A DNA stretch of 39,205 nucleotides from an uncultured Prevotellaceae bacterium (GTDB taxonomy: Bacteria > Bacteroidota > Bacteroidia > Bacteroidales > Muribaculaceae): the NCBI GenBank assembly GCA_937916085.1, contig CALGGO010000067.1, positions 1 to 39,205 on the forward strand, given 5' to 3'. Numbering within the stretch: the stretch's first letter is position 1; each line of letters starts with the position of its first letter. Made by a program: the position numbers and the translations under genes. The notes below the pieces were generated by a model. The model saw only the letters and a list, made by a program, of their open reading frames with translations. It had not been told where the DNA came from and did no database searches. Positions 1 through 7,546 of the stretch are shown here, piece after piece.

Positions 1-131
1 TAGCTGATGCTCTTTCCTGCTTCAAGTACAAGTTCCTTTGTTAATGCGCTGACTCCATCGGGGAATGTACGCTCGTAAAGAACATGGTATTCTCCCCATT
101 GACGCTTTTCGTATAACAGTCTTTCTGCCAT
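1..131 (-). CDS. Cupin-domain protein, mannose-6-phosphate isomerase type II-like (partial, 5' end only)
   Basis: Only the first 43 codons are in the window; the gene runs off the left edge. The visible N-terminus reads MAERLLYEKRQWGEY and then continues to LVLEAGKSIS. The pattern of a Trp-Gly-x-Tyr turn followed by a lysine-containing strand and an E-x-G-K-S-x-S turn is typical of the start of the cupin found in type II phosphomannose isomerase / mannose-1-phosphate guanylyltransferase C-terminal domains. Such proteins work in nucleotide-sugar supply for surface glycans, which would fit ugd nearby on the same strand. The ATG at 131 is the natural start. Family assignment is by motif only; substrate is unknown. 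Confidence 0.6.
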   Translation of the reverse strand, partial: MAERLLYEKRQWGEYHVLYERTFPDGVSALTKELVLEAGKSIS

Positions 132-196
132 ATTATTAAGGATTCAGTAATTAATCTCTTTTGAATAAGTCTCTTGTATAGGCCTTGGATTTCACG

Positions 197-697
197 TCAA
201 TTGGGTGAGTTTTCATTCACTCTCACAGATTCCACATAATGGATCTGTGACAATGCCTTAGCTGTGTGAAAAGAGACTTGGTTGAACAAAGTGTGCGTTT
301 TTAGCTGAACGATAGCGGCTTCTACACTGAGTTGCCCATTTTCGTACATGCTGATTGTGGCATAGAGGTTATCGTTAGCAACGGGTCCAAGCACAATGTC
401 AAAATCATGCAATGGAGCGGAACGACGATTGTTGACCACAAAATTCAGCCAGCTCTCGGTGGCCCCATTATATTCCATTATTTTTATGTCCTTGCTTTGG
501 AGTAAACTGTCATCAATCTCAAACACTGTTACAATAGCTACTCCAGAGCCAGCTCGTTGACGACGAATGCGTGCCCACCGGGCAGCTTGTTCATAGTCGG
601 TGGTTGTGTAGAACCCTTTTCCGAAATCAGTGTTTGCACGTCCGAACCGCAAAGAAGGATTTTTTACGGTAACAGTTGAGCCATGATATAATCTCAT
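197..697 (-). CDS. DUF3990 protein, putative ADP-ribosyltransferase-fold toxin
   Basis: The 166-residue protein begins MRLYHGSTVTVKNPSL, followed by DFGKGFYTTTDYEQAARWA near residues 24-42, and later DIVLGPVANDNLY and a QVSFHTAKAL segment. This is the DUF3990 pattern; the N-terminal Y-H-G-S and G-K-G-F-Y motifs resemble the His and Tyr elements of the ADP-ribosyltransferase superfamily, where I recall DUF3990 being placed. Its start overlaps the stop of the upstream DUF3791 gene by 4 bases, so the two are almost certainly translationally coupled. I infer a toxin or effector role in a toxin-antitoxin-like pair; no activity can be shown from sequence. Base composition is more AT-rich than ugd next to it, which suggests separate acquisition. 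Confidence 0.7.
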   Translation of the reverse strand: MRLYHGSTVTVKNPSLRFGRANTDFGKGFYTTTDYEQAARWARIRRQRAGSGVAIVTVFEIDDSLLQSKDIKIMEYNGATESWLNFVVNNRRSAPLHDFDIVLGPVANDNLYATISMYENGQLSVEAAIVQLKTHTLFNQVSFHTAKALSQIHYVESVRVNENSPN

Positions 698-1113
698 TTT
701 CTACTATGGTTTTTCAGATAAACTTCTATGTCTTGTAAAATGGTGTCCTCTCCTTGTGTGTGAAGTACCTCAAAGCCTTCAATCAGATAATTATCTATTT
801 TATACTTACGAAACAGGGCATAGGATTGAAGTGAAGTCATATCGTGTTTTTTAGCATAACGCTCAACACAGAAAGTGAAGAATGTAATAACATTATCTGA
901 AATAATATATGAAGACATTGTCCGTGCAAGCTCAATTTGGCGATATAACGATTCGGTGTCTAAATACCACCACTTGGCTTCCTCATCATATATTTGTTCA
1001 TAGAAAGGCGAATCGTATATATAACTAAGAGCTGCAGAGATAGGGATACGCTTTCTCTGTGCAACTAAAGTGGCTAATTTTGATATTTTTAGTGGTATAA
1101 TAGAATTATACAT
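694..1113 (-). CDS. DUF3791-domain protein, putative partner/antitoxin of the DUF3990 protein
   Basis: The 139-residue protein has two parts. Residues about 1-65 (ISKLATLVAQRKRIPISAAL, then a Tyr/Trp-rich stretch) form a small helical region that I do not recognise with certainty. Residues about 75-136 (ITFFTFCVERYAKKH, YALFRKYKIDNYLIEGFEVL, HTQGEDTILQDIEVYL) match the DUF3791 pattern, including the L-H-T-Q-G motif. DUF3791 genes are often found next to DUF3990 genes in Bacteroidetes and Firmicutes. Here the order is DUF3791 first, DUF3990 second with a 4-base overlap, as in many antitoxin-toxin operons. The function as antitoxin is inference. No TAnnTTTG promoter is evident in the 48 bases between it and ugd, so it may be read through from ugd. 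Confidence 0.65.
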   Translation of the reverse strand: MYNSIIPLKISKLATLVAQRKRIPISAALSYIYDSPFYEQIYDEEAKWWYLDTESLYRQIELARTMSSYIISDNVITFFTFCVERYAKKHDMTSLQSYALFRKYKIDNYLIEGFEVLHTQGEDTILQDIEVYLKNHSRK

Positions 1114-1161
1114 GTATCTTAAGATTGTGATGGGCTGCTTATGTGATTAAATTATACAATA

Positions 1162-2400
1162 TCAGTCTTTATTGAAGAGGTCGCGGGTGTAGACTTTGTC
1201 TTTTACGTCGTCAAGTGTTGAGTCGAAGCGGTTGGCGAGGATGACTTGGCTCAGTTCCTTAAATACCTCTAAGTCGTTGATGACTTTGGAGCCGAAGAAG
1301 GTGGAGCCGTCGTCGAGGGTGGGCTCGTAGATGAGGACGCGGGCGCCTTTGGCTTTGATGCGTTTCATCACGCCCTGGATTGAGGACTGGCGGAAGTTGT
1401 CGCTGCCGCTTTTCATCGTGAGGCGGTAAACACCAATAATACACTCTTTTTCCTCGTCACGGCTGTAGTCGCCGCGGTGGTAGTAGTCGTAGTAGCCTGC
1501 CATGCGGAGGACGCGATCGGCGATGAAGTCCTTGCGGGTGCGGTTGCTCTCGACGATCGCCTCGATGAGGTTCTCGGGCACGTCGGCATAGTTCGCAAGC
1601 AGCTGCTTGGTGTCCTTGGGCAGGCAGTAGCCGCCGTAGCCGAAACTCGGGTTGTTGTAGTGGGAACCGATGCGTGGGTCGAGGCACACACCGTTGATTA
1701 TCGACTTGGTGTCGAGGCCTTTCATCTCGGCGTAAGTATCGAGTTCGTTGAAGTAGCTCACACGCAGGGCGAGGTAGGTGTTTGCAAATAGCTTCACCGC
1801 CTCCGCCTCGGTCAAACCCATGAACAAGGTCTCGACATCGGGCTTTAAAGCGCCTTCTTGAAGGAGCTCAGCAAACTCATGAGCGGCTCTGTCAAGTCGC
1901 TCGTCGCCCTCGGGACGGCCTACGATGATTCGGCTGGGATATAGGTTGTCGTAGAGCGCCTTTGTCTCGCGCAGGAACTCCGGTGCAAAGAGGATGTTCC
2001 GCGAACCGGTCTTCTTGCGGATGCTCTCGGTGTAGCCCACGGGAATGGTTGATTTGATGACCATTATGGCATCAGGATTCACCTGCATCACCAACTCAAT
2101 GACTTCCTCCACATGACGTGTGTCGAAATAGTTGTTGACCGGGTCGTAATTGGTTGGCGTGGCTATCACAACAAAATCCGCCTCACTGTAGGCCTGTTCG
2201 GCATCGATTGTGGCGGTAAGTCTCAACGGCTTCTCAGCAAGATATTGCTCTATATAATCGTCCTGGATAGGCGAGATGTGGTTGTTGATTTTCTCCACTT
2301 TCTCGGGCACCACGTCCACTGCAACAACCTCATTGTGCTGCGCCAGCAGTGTCGCAATGCTCAATCCCACATATCCTGTTCCTGCTACTGCTAATTTCAT
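1162..2400 (-). CDS. ugd: UDP-glucose 6-dehydrogenase
   Basis: The enzyme oxidises UDP-glucose to UDP-glucuronate with two NAD+, supplying precursors for surface polysaccharides. The 412 residues are full length. The N-terminal Rossmann fold shows MKLAVAGTGYVGLSIATLLA; the middle has the family's K-S-T-I-P-V-G and F-A-P-E-F-L-R segments (about 116-144); the catalytic cysteine is Cys259 in GYGGYCLPKDTKQ. The C-terminal UDP-binding domain has the expected GVYRLTMKSGSDNFR stretch. The start at 2400 fits the first beta strand exactly. It is transcribed from a TACCTTTG box at 2625-2632 behind a leader of roughly 220 bases. GC content is high compared with the DUF3791/DUF3990 genes downstream. Confidence 0.95.
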   Translation of the reverse strand: MKLAVAGTGYVGLSIATLLAQHNEVVAVDVVPEKVEKINNHISPIQDDYIEQYLAEKPLRLTATIDAEQAYSEADFVVIATPTNYDPVNNYFDTRHVEEVIELVMQVNPDAIMVIKSTIPVGYTESIRKKTGSRNILFAPEFLRETKALYDNLYPSRIIVGRPEGDERLDRAAHEFAELLQEGALKPDVETLFMGLTEAEAVKLFANTYLALRVSYFNELDTYAEMKGLDTKSIINGVCLDPRIGSHYNNPSFGYGGYCLPKDTKQLLANYADVPENLIEAIVESNRTRKDFIADRVLRMAGYYDYYHRGDYSRDEEKECIIGVYRLTMKSGSDNFRQSSIQGVMKRIKAKGARVLIYEPTLDDGSTFFGSKVINDLEVFKELSQVILANRFDSTLDDVKDKVYTRDLFNKD

Positions 2401-2624
2401 TATCTAAAAAGTGAAAAAACGGACGAGTCAAAATCCAAACGGGCTATATCAAAAAATAGCTCTCTTAGGCAAGGGGGGGGTAAATCTTTAGGTATTACAT
2501 TGTCTGATAAAACACTGTAACTCAGAATTTTGACTCGAAGTAACAAACTTAAGAGCTATAAAAAACTCTTAAATTATTCATGTCTATAAATTACTAATTT
2601 ATATAATAATGTATAAACTACTTG

Positions 2625-2632
2625 CAAAGGTA
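2625..2632 (-). promoter_or_regulatory. -7 box (TACCTTTG) for ugd
   Basis: On the minus strand the sequence is TACCTTTG, a perfect TAnnTTTG box. No good -33 TTTG is seen at the usual 19-20 base spacing. Transcription would start about 220 bases before the ugd ATG, giving a long leader that contains a run of eight C residues (eight G at 2473-2480 on the plus strand). The rest of 2401-2733 is AT-rich and holds no gene that I can support. Confidence 0.5.
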
Positions 2633-2733
2633 AATATATTTTTCTAATATTGGTTTAATTTTCCCCACTTTATCCGTTAAAATTTCTAAAAACGATTGCA
2701 TGAAAACATAAGGATTAATGACAGATTCGGGAT

Positions 2734-2774
2734 AAAAAGAAATGATTGAACGTCATTCGACATCCAATCATTTC
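2734..2774 (-). terminator. Rho-independent terminator after tRNA-Ala
   Basis: Perfect 10-bp arms (2739-2748 and 2765-2774, core GAAATGATTG / CAATCATTTC) with a 16-base loop, followed on the minus strand by five T residues (2734-2738). It begins seven bases after the tRNA 3' end. Confidence 0.8.
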
Positions 2775-2780
2775 GAGTAG

Positions 2781-2853
2781 TGGAGTATAGCAGACTCGAA
2801 CTGCTCACCTCAACACTGCCAGTGTTGCGCTCTACCGGATGAGCTAATACCCC
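2781..2853 (-). tRNA. tRNA-Ala (anticodon GGC)
   Basis: A 73-base cloverleaf. The acceptor stem is GGGGTAT paired with ATACTCC and contains the G3:U70 pair that identifies alanine tRNAs; the discriminator base is A. The D arm is GCTC/GAGC, the anticodon stem CAACA/TGTTG encloses CTGGCAG with anticodon GGC, and the T loop is TTCGAGT. The 3' CCA is not encoded and would be added after transcription. It has its own promoter (2873-2904) and terminator (2734-2774). Confidence 0.95.
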
Positions 2854-2872
2854 GTTTTGTGATTTGCGAGTG

Positions 2873-2904
2873 CAAAATTAGTACATTTTTTTCATTCCCA
2901 CAAC
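2873..2904 (-). promoter_or_regulatory. Promoter of tRNA-Ala
   Basis: On the minus strand GTTG (2901-2904), 20 bases, then TAATTTTG (2873-2880). This fits the Bacteroidetes TTTG-N19-21-TAnnTTTG promoter with one mismatch and places the start a few bases before the tRNA 5' end at 2853. Confidence 0.6.
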
Positions 2905-2908
2905 ATTT

Positions 2909-3784
2909 TCAGATAATTTTTTCAAAAATCTTTTTAAATTGCGCTGGTTTAAGTTTCCATTTTGGGTGCAGCAGCAAAAATTCTGGTGATGTTGAGACCA
3001 TGCGTTCGATAATGATGCGCTCGGGAAGTCTTTGAAGCAATTGTTTACACATTGTAGCATACTGCTGTGGTGTCCAGTCGATTATACGCACCTCACCCCT
3101 CTCCCACTGCTGAGCTAGTTTCGTCCCACGCAGCACTTGTAGTTGATGAAACTTGATAGTACTAACCGGCAACTTGCCAACAGCATCCACAGTCGCCATC
3201 ATATCGTCCTCGCTCTCACCAGGCAATCCCAAAATTAGATGGGCACCAACGGTCAATCCGCATTGTGCTACTCTATTAATCGCATCTTGAGCACATTGCC
3301 ATGAATGACAACGGTTTATAAGTTCCAGCGTTCGGTCATGCGTTGTCTCCACACCAATCTCCACAATCACTTTGTGTTTCACATTGATGCTTTGCAACAG
3401 GTTAAGCACATCGTCATCTAAACAATCGGGACGAGTAGAAATCACAAGTCCCACAATATCATCTACAGCAAGAGCCTCACAATAAAGCTCCCTCAACTTC
3501 TCGACTGGTGCGTGGGTGTTTGTAAAACTTTGGAAATAAGCCACATATTTAATGTCGGCATATTTCTCTGCATAGAACCGCTTTGCATCAAGCAACTGCT
3601 GTGTGATGCTCGATGAGGCACGTCCAAAAGCAGGCGTAAATGAGGCATTGTTGCAATAGGTACATCCACCCCGCCCAAGTGTTCCGTCGCGGTTTGGGCA
3701 AGTGAAGCCAGCATTGACATTCAACTTTTGGACACGAGTGCCATATAGTTGCTTCAGGAAATCGCTGTACTGCAATCTTGCCAT
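2909..3784 (-). CDS. Radical SAM protein, TIGR01212 / YhcC family
   Basis: The 291-residue protein has the cluster-binding cysteines C29, C41 and C44 within CPNRDGTLGRGGCTYC, the unusual C-x11-C-x2-C spacing of the YhcC / TIGR01212 group. It also has the family's YFQSFTNTHAP, STRPDCLDD, EIGVETTHDRTLELINRCHS (two short blocks in series) and HLILGLPGE segments, all in order. Its reaction is not established; the group is related to the Elp3-like radical SAM enzymes. The ATG overlaps the aroC stop by one base (TAATG), so it is coupled to aroC and is the last gene of the ybaK-aroC-yhcC operon. Confidence 0.88.
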   Translation of the reverse strand: MARLQYSDFLKQLYGTRVQKLNVNAGFTCPNRDGTLGRGGCTYCNNASFTPAFGRASSSITQQLLDAKRFYAEKYADIKYVAYFQSFTNTHAPVEKLRELYCEALAVDDIVGLVISTRPDCLDDDVLNLLQSINVKHKVIVEIGVETTHDRTLELINRCHSWQCAQDAINRVAQCGLTVGAHLILGLPGESEDDMMATVDAVGKLPVSTIKFHQLQVLRGTKLAQQWERGEVRIIDWTPQQYATMCKQLLQRLPERIIIERMVSTSPEFLLLHPKWKLKPAQFKKIFEKII

Positions 3785-4755
3785 TATAAACGAGAAGCTC
3801 TGTTAATCAACACATTGTCAAGCACCACGATAGCTGCCATCGCCTCAACCACGGGAATAGCACGAGGCAACACACATGTGTCGTGGCGACCGCGCGGCTC
3901 AATCGTCACAGGCTTACCATCGCTATCAATCCCTTCAACGGGTTGCATCAAGGTTGCAACGGGCTTGAACACCACATTAAAACTGATGTCATTACCATTG
4001 CTGATGCCGCCTTGAATGCCACCGGAATAGTTGGTGGCAGTGGAGATTTTGCCATCTTTCATCACCCATTTATCAAGCACCTCGCTGCCATAATGGTTCA
4101 CGAAGTCAAAACCGAGTCCAATCTCAAAGCCCTTTGCAGCAGGTATGCTCATTATCGCCTCGGCAAGTTGCGCCGAGAGTTTGCCGAAGACTGGCTCGCC
4201 AAGTCCAGCTTCTACGCCTTTTATTGTGCATGACACCACTCCTCCAACGGTATCGCCTTGCGGCATATCGGCAACTTTGGCAGTTGGCTGAGCAGTAATC
4301 GTAATTCCAAGTTGTAAAAGAGCCTGCTTAGCGAGAGCGCCAGCAACCACGCGTGAAGCAGTCTCACGTGCCGAAGCACGCCCTCCGCCACGATAATCAC
4401 GGACGCCATACTTCGCCTGATAGGTAAAATCGGCATGTGATGGACGATACACATCTTTCAGATGCTCATAATCCTCAGGTCGCTGGTCACGATTACGTAT
4501 AACGAAACCTATGGGCGTTCCCAGCGTCACGCCATCCATGATTCCCGAGAGGATTTCCACCTCATCGGTCTCGTTGCGGCTAGAAGTAATGCCTCCTTGC
4601 CCAGGTCTCCGTCGTGCCATCTCACGTCGCAATTGGTTCATATCTATTTTCACGCCTGCCGGCATACCATCGACAATGCCACCGATTGCCGGTCCGTGCG
4701 ACTCACCAAACGAGGTGAGACTGAACAAGTTGCCTATCCTATTCTTGTGTGCCAT
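3784..4755 (-). CDS. aroC: Chorismate synthase, short form with an internal deletion
   Basis: It converts 5-enolpyruvylshikimate-3-phosphate to chorismate, the last common step of aromatic amino-acid synthesis, using reduced FMN. Seen: FGESHG with His20, RPSHADFTYQAKYG with His107, GGGRASARETASRVVAGALA (about 123-142), GLGEPVFGKL, and RHDTCVLPRAIPVVEAMAA near the C-terminus. The family is usually about 355-365 residues; this one has 323. The missing part lies at about residues 158-167, where the text jumps from GITITAQPTAK to QGDTVGGVVS. The usual segment there, with its conserved N-x-V-R-C-P-D element and following helix (about 33 residues), is absent. The reading frame is otherwise intact. 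It sits 2 bases after ybaK. Confidence 0.92.
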   Translation of the reverse strand: MAHKNRIGNLFSLTSFGESHGPAIGGIVDGMPAGVKIDMNQLRREMARRRPGQGGITSSRNETDEVEILSGIMDGVTLGTPIGFVIRNRDQRPEDYEHLKDVYRPSHADFTYQAKYGVRDYRGGGRASARETASRVVAGALAKQALLQLGITITAQPTAKVADMPQGDTVGGVVSCTIKGVEAGLGEPVFGKLSAQLAEAIMSIPAAKGFEIGLGFDFVNHYGSEVLDKWVMKDGKISTATNYSGGIQGGISNGNDISFNVVFKPVATLMQPVEGIDSDGKPVTIEPRGRHDTCVLPRAIPVVEAMAAIVVLDNVLINRASRL

Positions 4756-4757
4756 AG

Positions 4758-5249
4758 TTACTCCTCATTTTCTTTTATCAGGTCACAAACTGTTGCTCCC
4801 ACAAAATCCACAAGCGCCTGTGGAGCAATTTTCAGCTGCAAACCACGCATACCCGCACTCACGAAGATGTGGTCGAACAACATACAGGTCTCATGAATAA
4901 ACGTAGGAAACGGCTTCTTCATGCCTATGGGCGAGCAACCGCCACGAATGTAACCAGTTGTAGCCAATAAATCCTTCATGGCGATGAGATCCACTTTCTT
5001 GTTGCCGCTAAGTTTGGCGGCTTTTTTCAGGTCAACTTCATGGACTCCTGGAATCACGCACACAAAATGCTTAGTCTTCTCACCAAAGAGCACCAAAGTC
5101 TTGAAAACCTGATTGATATCCTCTCCTATAGTAGCCGCGAGATGCCCTGCCGAGAGGTCGTTCTCATCAACCTCGTATGCTATGAGTTCGTAAGGAACTT
5201 TTGCTCTGTCAAGCAGCCTCGCGGCGTTAGTTTTCTGTATCTTCTTCAT
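4758..5249 (-). CDS. ybaK: Cys-tRNA(Pro)/tRNA deacylase, YbaK family
   Basis: It hydrolyses mischarged Cys-tRNA(Pro) in trans, guarding translation fidelity. The 163 residues cover the whole single-domain fold. Lys50 in NQVFKTLVLFG corresponds to the catalytic lysine of the family. KVDLIAMKDL, GYIRGGCSPIGMKK and SAGMRGLQLKIAP (in order) are the expected conserved blocks. It is the first gene of the operon with aroC and the radical SAM gene, with a 2-base gap to aroC, and has a promoter at 5272-5303. Confidence 0.92.
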   Translation of the reverse strand: MKKIQKTNAARLLDRAKVPYELIAYEVDENDLSAGHLAATIGEDINQVFKTLVLFGEKTKHFVCVIPGVHEVDLKKAAKLSGNKKVDLIAMKDLLATTGYIRGGCSPIGMKKPFPTFIHETCMLFDHIFVSAGMRGLQLKIAPQALVDFVGATVCDLIKENEE

Positions 5250-5271
5250 GTCGTTAAGATTTTTTAGTTAG

Positions 5272-5303
5272 CAAAGTTAATTGATTTTTTCGGAATAATC
5301 ATA
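5272..5303 (-). promoter_or_regulatory. Promoter of ybaK-aroC-yhcC operon
   Basis: On the minus strand TATG (5300-5303), 20 bases, TAACTTTG (5272-5279). The box lies 23 bases before the ybaK ATG. It overlaps the plus-strand promoter of the DUF5106 gene, so the two divergent units share the region. Confidence 0.6.
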
Positions 5304-5319
5304 AAGATAACTATATTTG
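5288..5319 (+). promoter_or_regulatory. Promoter of the DUF5106 gene
   Basis: TTTC (5288-5291), 20 bases, TATATTTG (5312-5319). The ATG follows only four bases after the box, so the transcript would be nearly leaderless unless a more distant start is used. Confidence 0.55.
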
Positions 5320-5323
5320 CAGC

Positions 5324-6148
5324 ATGAAATTATCAAATATCAACATAAAGAAGTTAATATTGGTTGCTGTCACTCCACTTGTGATGACATTTGGAGTAAT
5401 GGCTCAAGGTGAAGGTTATCAAAAAGAACTTGCCCATATTTTAGCAATGCCCCGCAACGAGTCGTTCAATGCATTGAATAGTTATTTGAATTTAAATTGC
5501 AAAACCGACCCTAAAAAATACAAAAAGATATTATCCATTTTTGAGGAGATGCTCTCGGAGCCCACATGGGATTATCATAATGAAGAACTCTTCAAAACAC
5601 TGATAGAACATGCTTCAACAGCTTCTTGCTTGAGTGATAACGAAAAAATGCGAGCACAACTCCTGCTTGATGTGGTACACAAGAATGCTCCCGGCCAGGT
5701 TACCAATGACATAGATTACGAAACCACCGATGGCTCACGACACCTACTGAGCGAGATAACCACTCCTTACACATTAATATATTTCAACGACCCTGAATGT
5801 TTTTCGTGTGCAAAAGTTAAAGAGCGTCTTGACACATGCACCACACTAAAGAACATGGTGTGTGATAGCACACTCACGGTGATAGGCATCTATCCTTACA
5901 ACAATTTGGAAGAATGGAAACTGGAACCAATGCCAGAGTATATTATCAACGGGTGGGATTATGAACAAAAGATAGAAGAAGAACAAACCTATGACCTGAT
6001 GACAATGCCACTGTTCTACCTTCTAGACCGCGACAAGCGCGTCGTTCTCAAGAACGAGGCAAGCCTGAATCACGTACTGAAAACAATGAACAAGTTAAAA
6101 GGGATAGAAGGCAGCGACATAGAAAGAAAACTTGACGCCATTTGGTAA
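5324..6148 (+). CDS. Secreted DUF5106 / thioredoxin-like protein
   Basis: The 274-residue protein begins with a signal peptide (about residues 1-28, ending VMAQ). Residues about 30-130 are helical and fit DUF5106, a domain found in Bacteroidetes before thioredoxin-like domains. The C-terminal half has a thioredoxin-like fold with the redox motif Cys159-Phe-Ser-Cys162 in NDPECFSCAKVK, and the cis-proline-like TMPLFYLLDRD near residue 225. It is likely a periplasmic disulphide oxidoreductase of the TlpA type; the substrate is unknown. It stands alone, convergent with tilS with only five bases between the stops. Confidence 0.75.
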   Translation: MKLSNINIKKLILVAVTPLVMTFGVMAQGEGYQKELAHILAMPRNESFNALNSYLNLNCKTDPKKYKKILSIFEEMLSEPTWDYHNEELFKTLIEHASTASCLSDNEKMRAQLLLDVVHKNAPGQVTNDIDYETTDGSRHLLSEITTPYTLIYFNDPECFSCAKVKERLDTCTTLKNMVCDSTLTVIGIYPYNNLEEWKLEPMPEYIINGWDYEQKIEEEQTYDLMTMPLFYLLDRDKRVVLKNEASLNHVLKTMNKLKGIEGSDIERKLDAIW

Positions 6149-6153
6149 AACAG

Positions 6154-7485
6154 TCAATTACAAGAAGTTATTATTAAGTAGCTTGTCGCATTTTTGGATA
6201 CTTTATAGGCTTGTGCAGCACGATAGCCAAGCACCCACACAATATCCCCGTCGGCCTCAAGCAGCCAAGTCTCGTTCTTTTCTTTCTCTGAAAGTTTTAA
6301 GTCGGTGAAAAGGTCACTGACGAGTTTGCTGCCGTTCATCCCGAATGGTTTGAAACGATCGCCCTCGCGCCAATGTCGGAGAAGCACCTCGGAGCATTGC
6401 ATAATATCACAACTGAACGCAACACTACGCTTGCCATCAACCATAGCTGGAGTAAACGGTTCTTTCTCTACATGATTGACTCTTAATGCAATCGGCCCTT
6501 CCACATCACTCTCTAAATTTACTATATAGACATTCTCATCACGATTTTGCTGTGGAAAGACTTCTATCGTCTCTCGATTGATAGTAGCCTTGTGTGTCGC
6601 CGAGACAAAATGCCTGCCCACAGCACTAGAGAGCATATCATCGCACTGACCGTGGTTGAACCCCAGCGGTTTGAGGATTTCATAGAGCAGCATTTCGCGG
6701 TTGTCAAAGCTATTTAGAATCTCAAGGTCAATGACAAGAGAATCATCCTCTCGGTCACTAACGATATTACGCATCACCCCCACGCTCTCACGATACAGCT
6801 CATTACAATGGCGCATATTCTCTATCGTGGTGAGCAATGCTGTCTTTGCGCCCTCAAACTCCCGATAAAGAGCTGGCAACACAATGTTGCGCAGGCGGTT
6901 ACGTTTGGCGTCATTCTCAAGGTTGGTGCTGTCGGTAACATAGTCCTGTCCTAACTCGGCAAGCCAATCAAGGATTTCGGCACGTGAGACACATAGCAAA
7001 GGCCTCACCACTGCACCATTGCGAGGTTTCATACCAGCGAGCCCCGCTATGCCAGTACCACGCATGACGTTGAGAAAGAACGTCTCTATATTGTCATCAT
7101 TGTGGTGAGCCACGGCAATGCAGCTGCAGCCATGCTCCTGACGCAGTTCCTCAAACCACTCATAGCGCAGTTCCCTGCATGCCATCTCCATCGATACACC
7201 ATGCTCGCTCATATAGGCTGGCACATCGAAATGCTTGACATCAAGATGTACGCCAAATTTTTGGCATAATTCTGTGACAAACATCTCGTCGCGGTTGCTC
7301 TCTTCGCCTCGCAAGTGGAAGTTACAGTGAGCTGCACGGCAGTTATAGCCCAAATCATGCAGCACACGCAGCAGCGACACCGAGTCGGCACCGCCACTCA
7401 GCGCCACGAGCACCGGCATTGAGGCGTCGATGAGACAATCACGCTCAATAAAACTCTTTACTCTATTTTGAAACTGTTCTTCCAT
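6154..7485 (-). CDS. tilS: tRNA(Ile)-lysidine synthase
   Basis: It attaches lysine to C34 of tRNA-Ile(CAU) with ATP so that it reads AUA codons. The 443 residues contain the PP-loop SGGADS at 30-35, followed by AAHCNFHLRGEES (about 55-67) and the AVAHHNDDNIETFFLNVMRG block. The C-terminal TilS domain is seen as VLLRHWREGDRFKPFGMNG with LVSDLFTDLKLSEKEK, then WVLGYRA. The start at 7485 is the only one that keeps the PP-loop in place. The terminator of the upstream gene spt lies directly before it (7488-7520), so tilS probably has weak read-through or a promoter inside that gap; I see no clear TAnnTTTG box. Confidence 0.94.
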   Translation of the reverse strand: MEEQFQNRVKSFIERDCLIDASMPVLVALSGGADSVSLLRVLHDLGYNCRAAHCNFHLRGEESNRDEMFVTELCQKFGVHLDVKHFDVPAYMSEHGVSMEMACRELRYEWFEELRQEHGCSCIAVAHHNDDNIETFFLNVMRGTGIAGLAGMKPRNGAVVRPLLCVSRAEILDWLAELGQDYVTDSTNLENDAKRNRLRNIVLPALYREFEGAKTALLTTIENMRHCNELYRESVGVMRNIVSDREDDSLVIDLEILNSFDNREMLLYEILKPLGFNHGQCDDMLSSAVGRHFVSATHKATINRETIEVFPQQNRDENVYIVNLESDVEGPIALRVNHVEKEPFTPAMVDGKRSVAFSCDIMQCSEVLLRHWREGDRFKPFGMNGSKLVSDLFTDLKLSEKEKNETWLLEADGDIVWVLGYRAAQAYKVSKNATSYLIITSCN

Positions 7486-7487
7486 TT

Positions 7488-7520
7488 ATAAAAAAGGATG
7501 TGACAATGGTGGCACATCCT
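7488..7520 (-). terminator. Rho-independent terminator of spt
   Basis: Arms AGGATGTG (7495-7502) and CACATCCT (7513-7520), 10-base loop, followed on the minus strand by TTTTTTATA. It lies between spt and tilS. Confidence 0.75.
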
Positions 7521-7546
7521 CTGTTTATGCTATGCAGCGACCTCTA

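Noticed and set aside
2473..2480. Run of eight G as a phase-variation switch
   Set aside because: It is in the ugd leader, not between promoter boxes or in a reading frame; no mechanism is visible from sequence alone.
2878..3060. 60-codon minus-strand frame
   Set aside because: Alternative frame of the radical SAM gene end running into the tRNA promoter.
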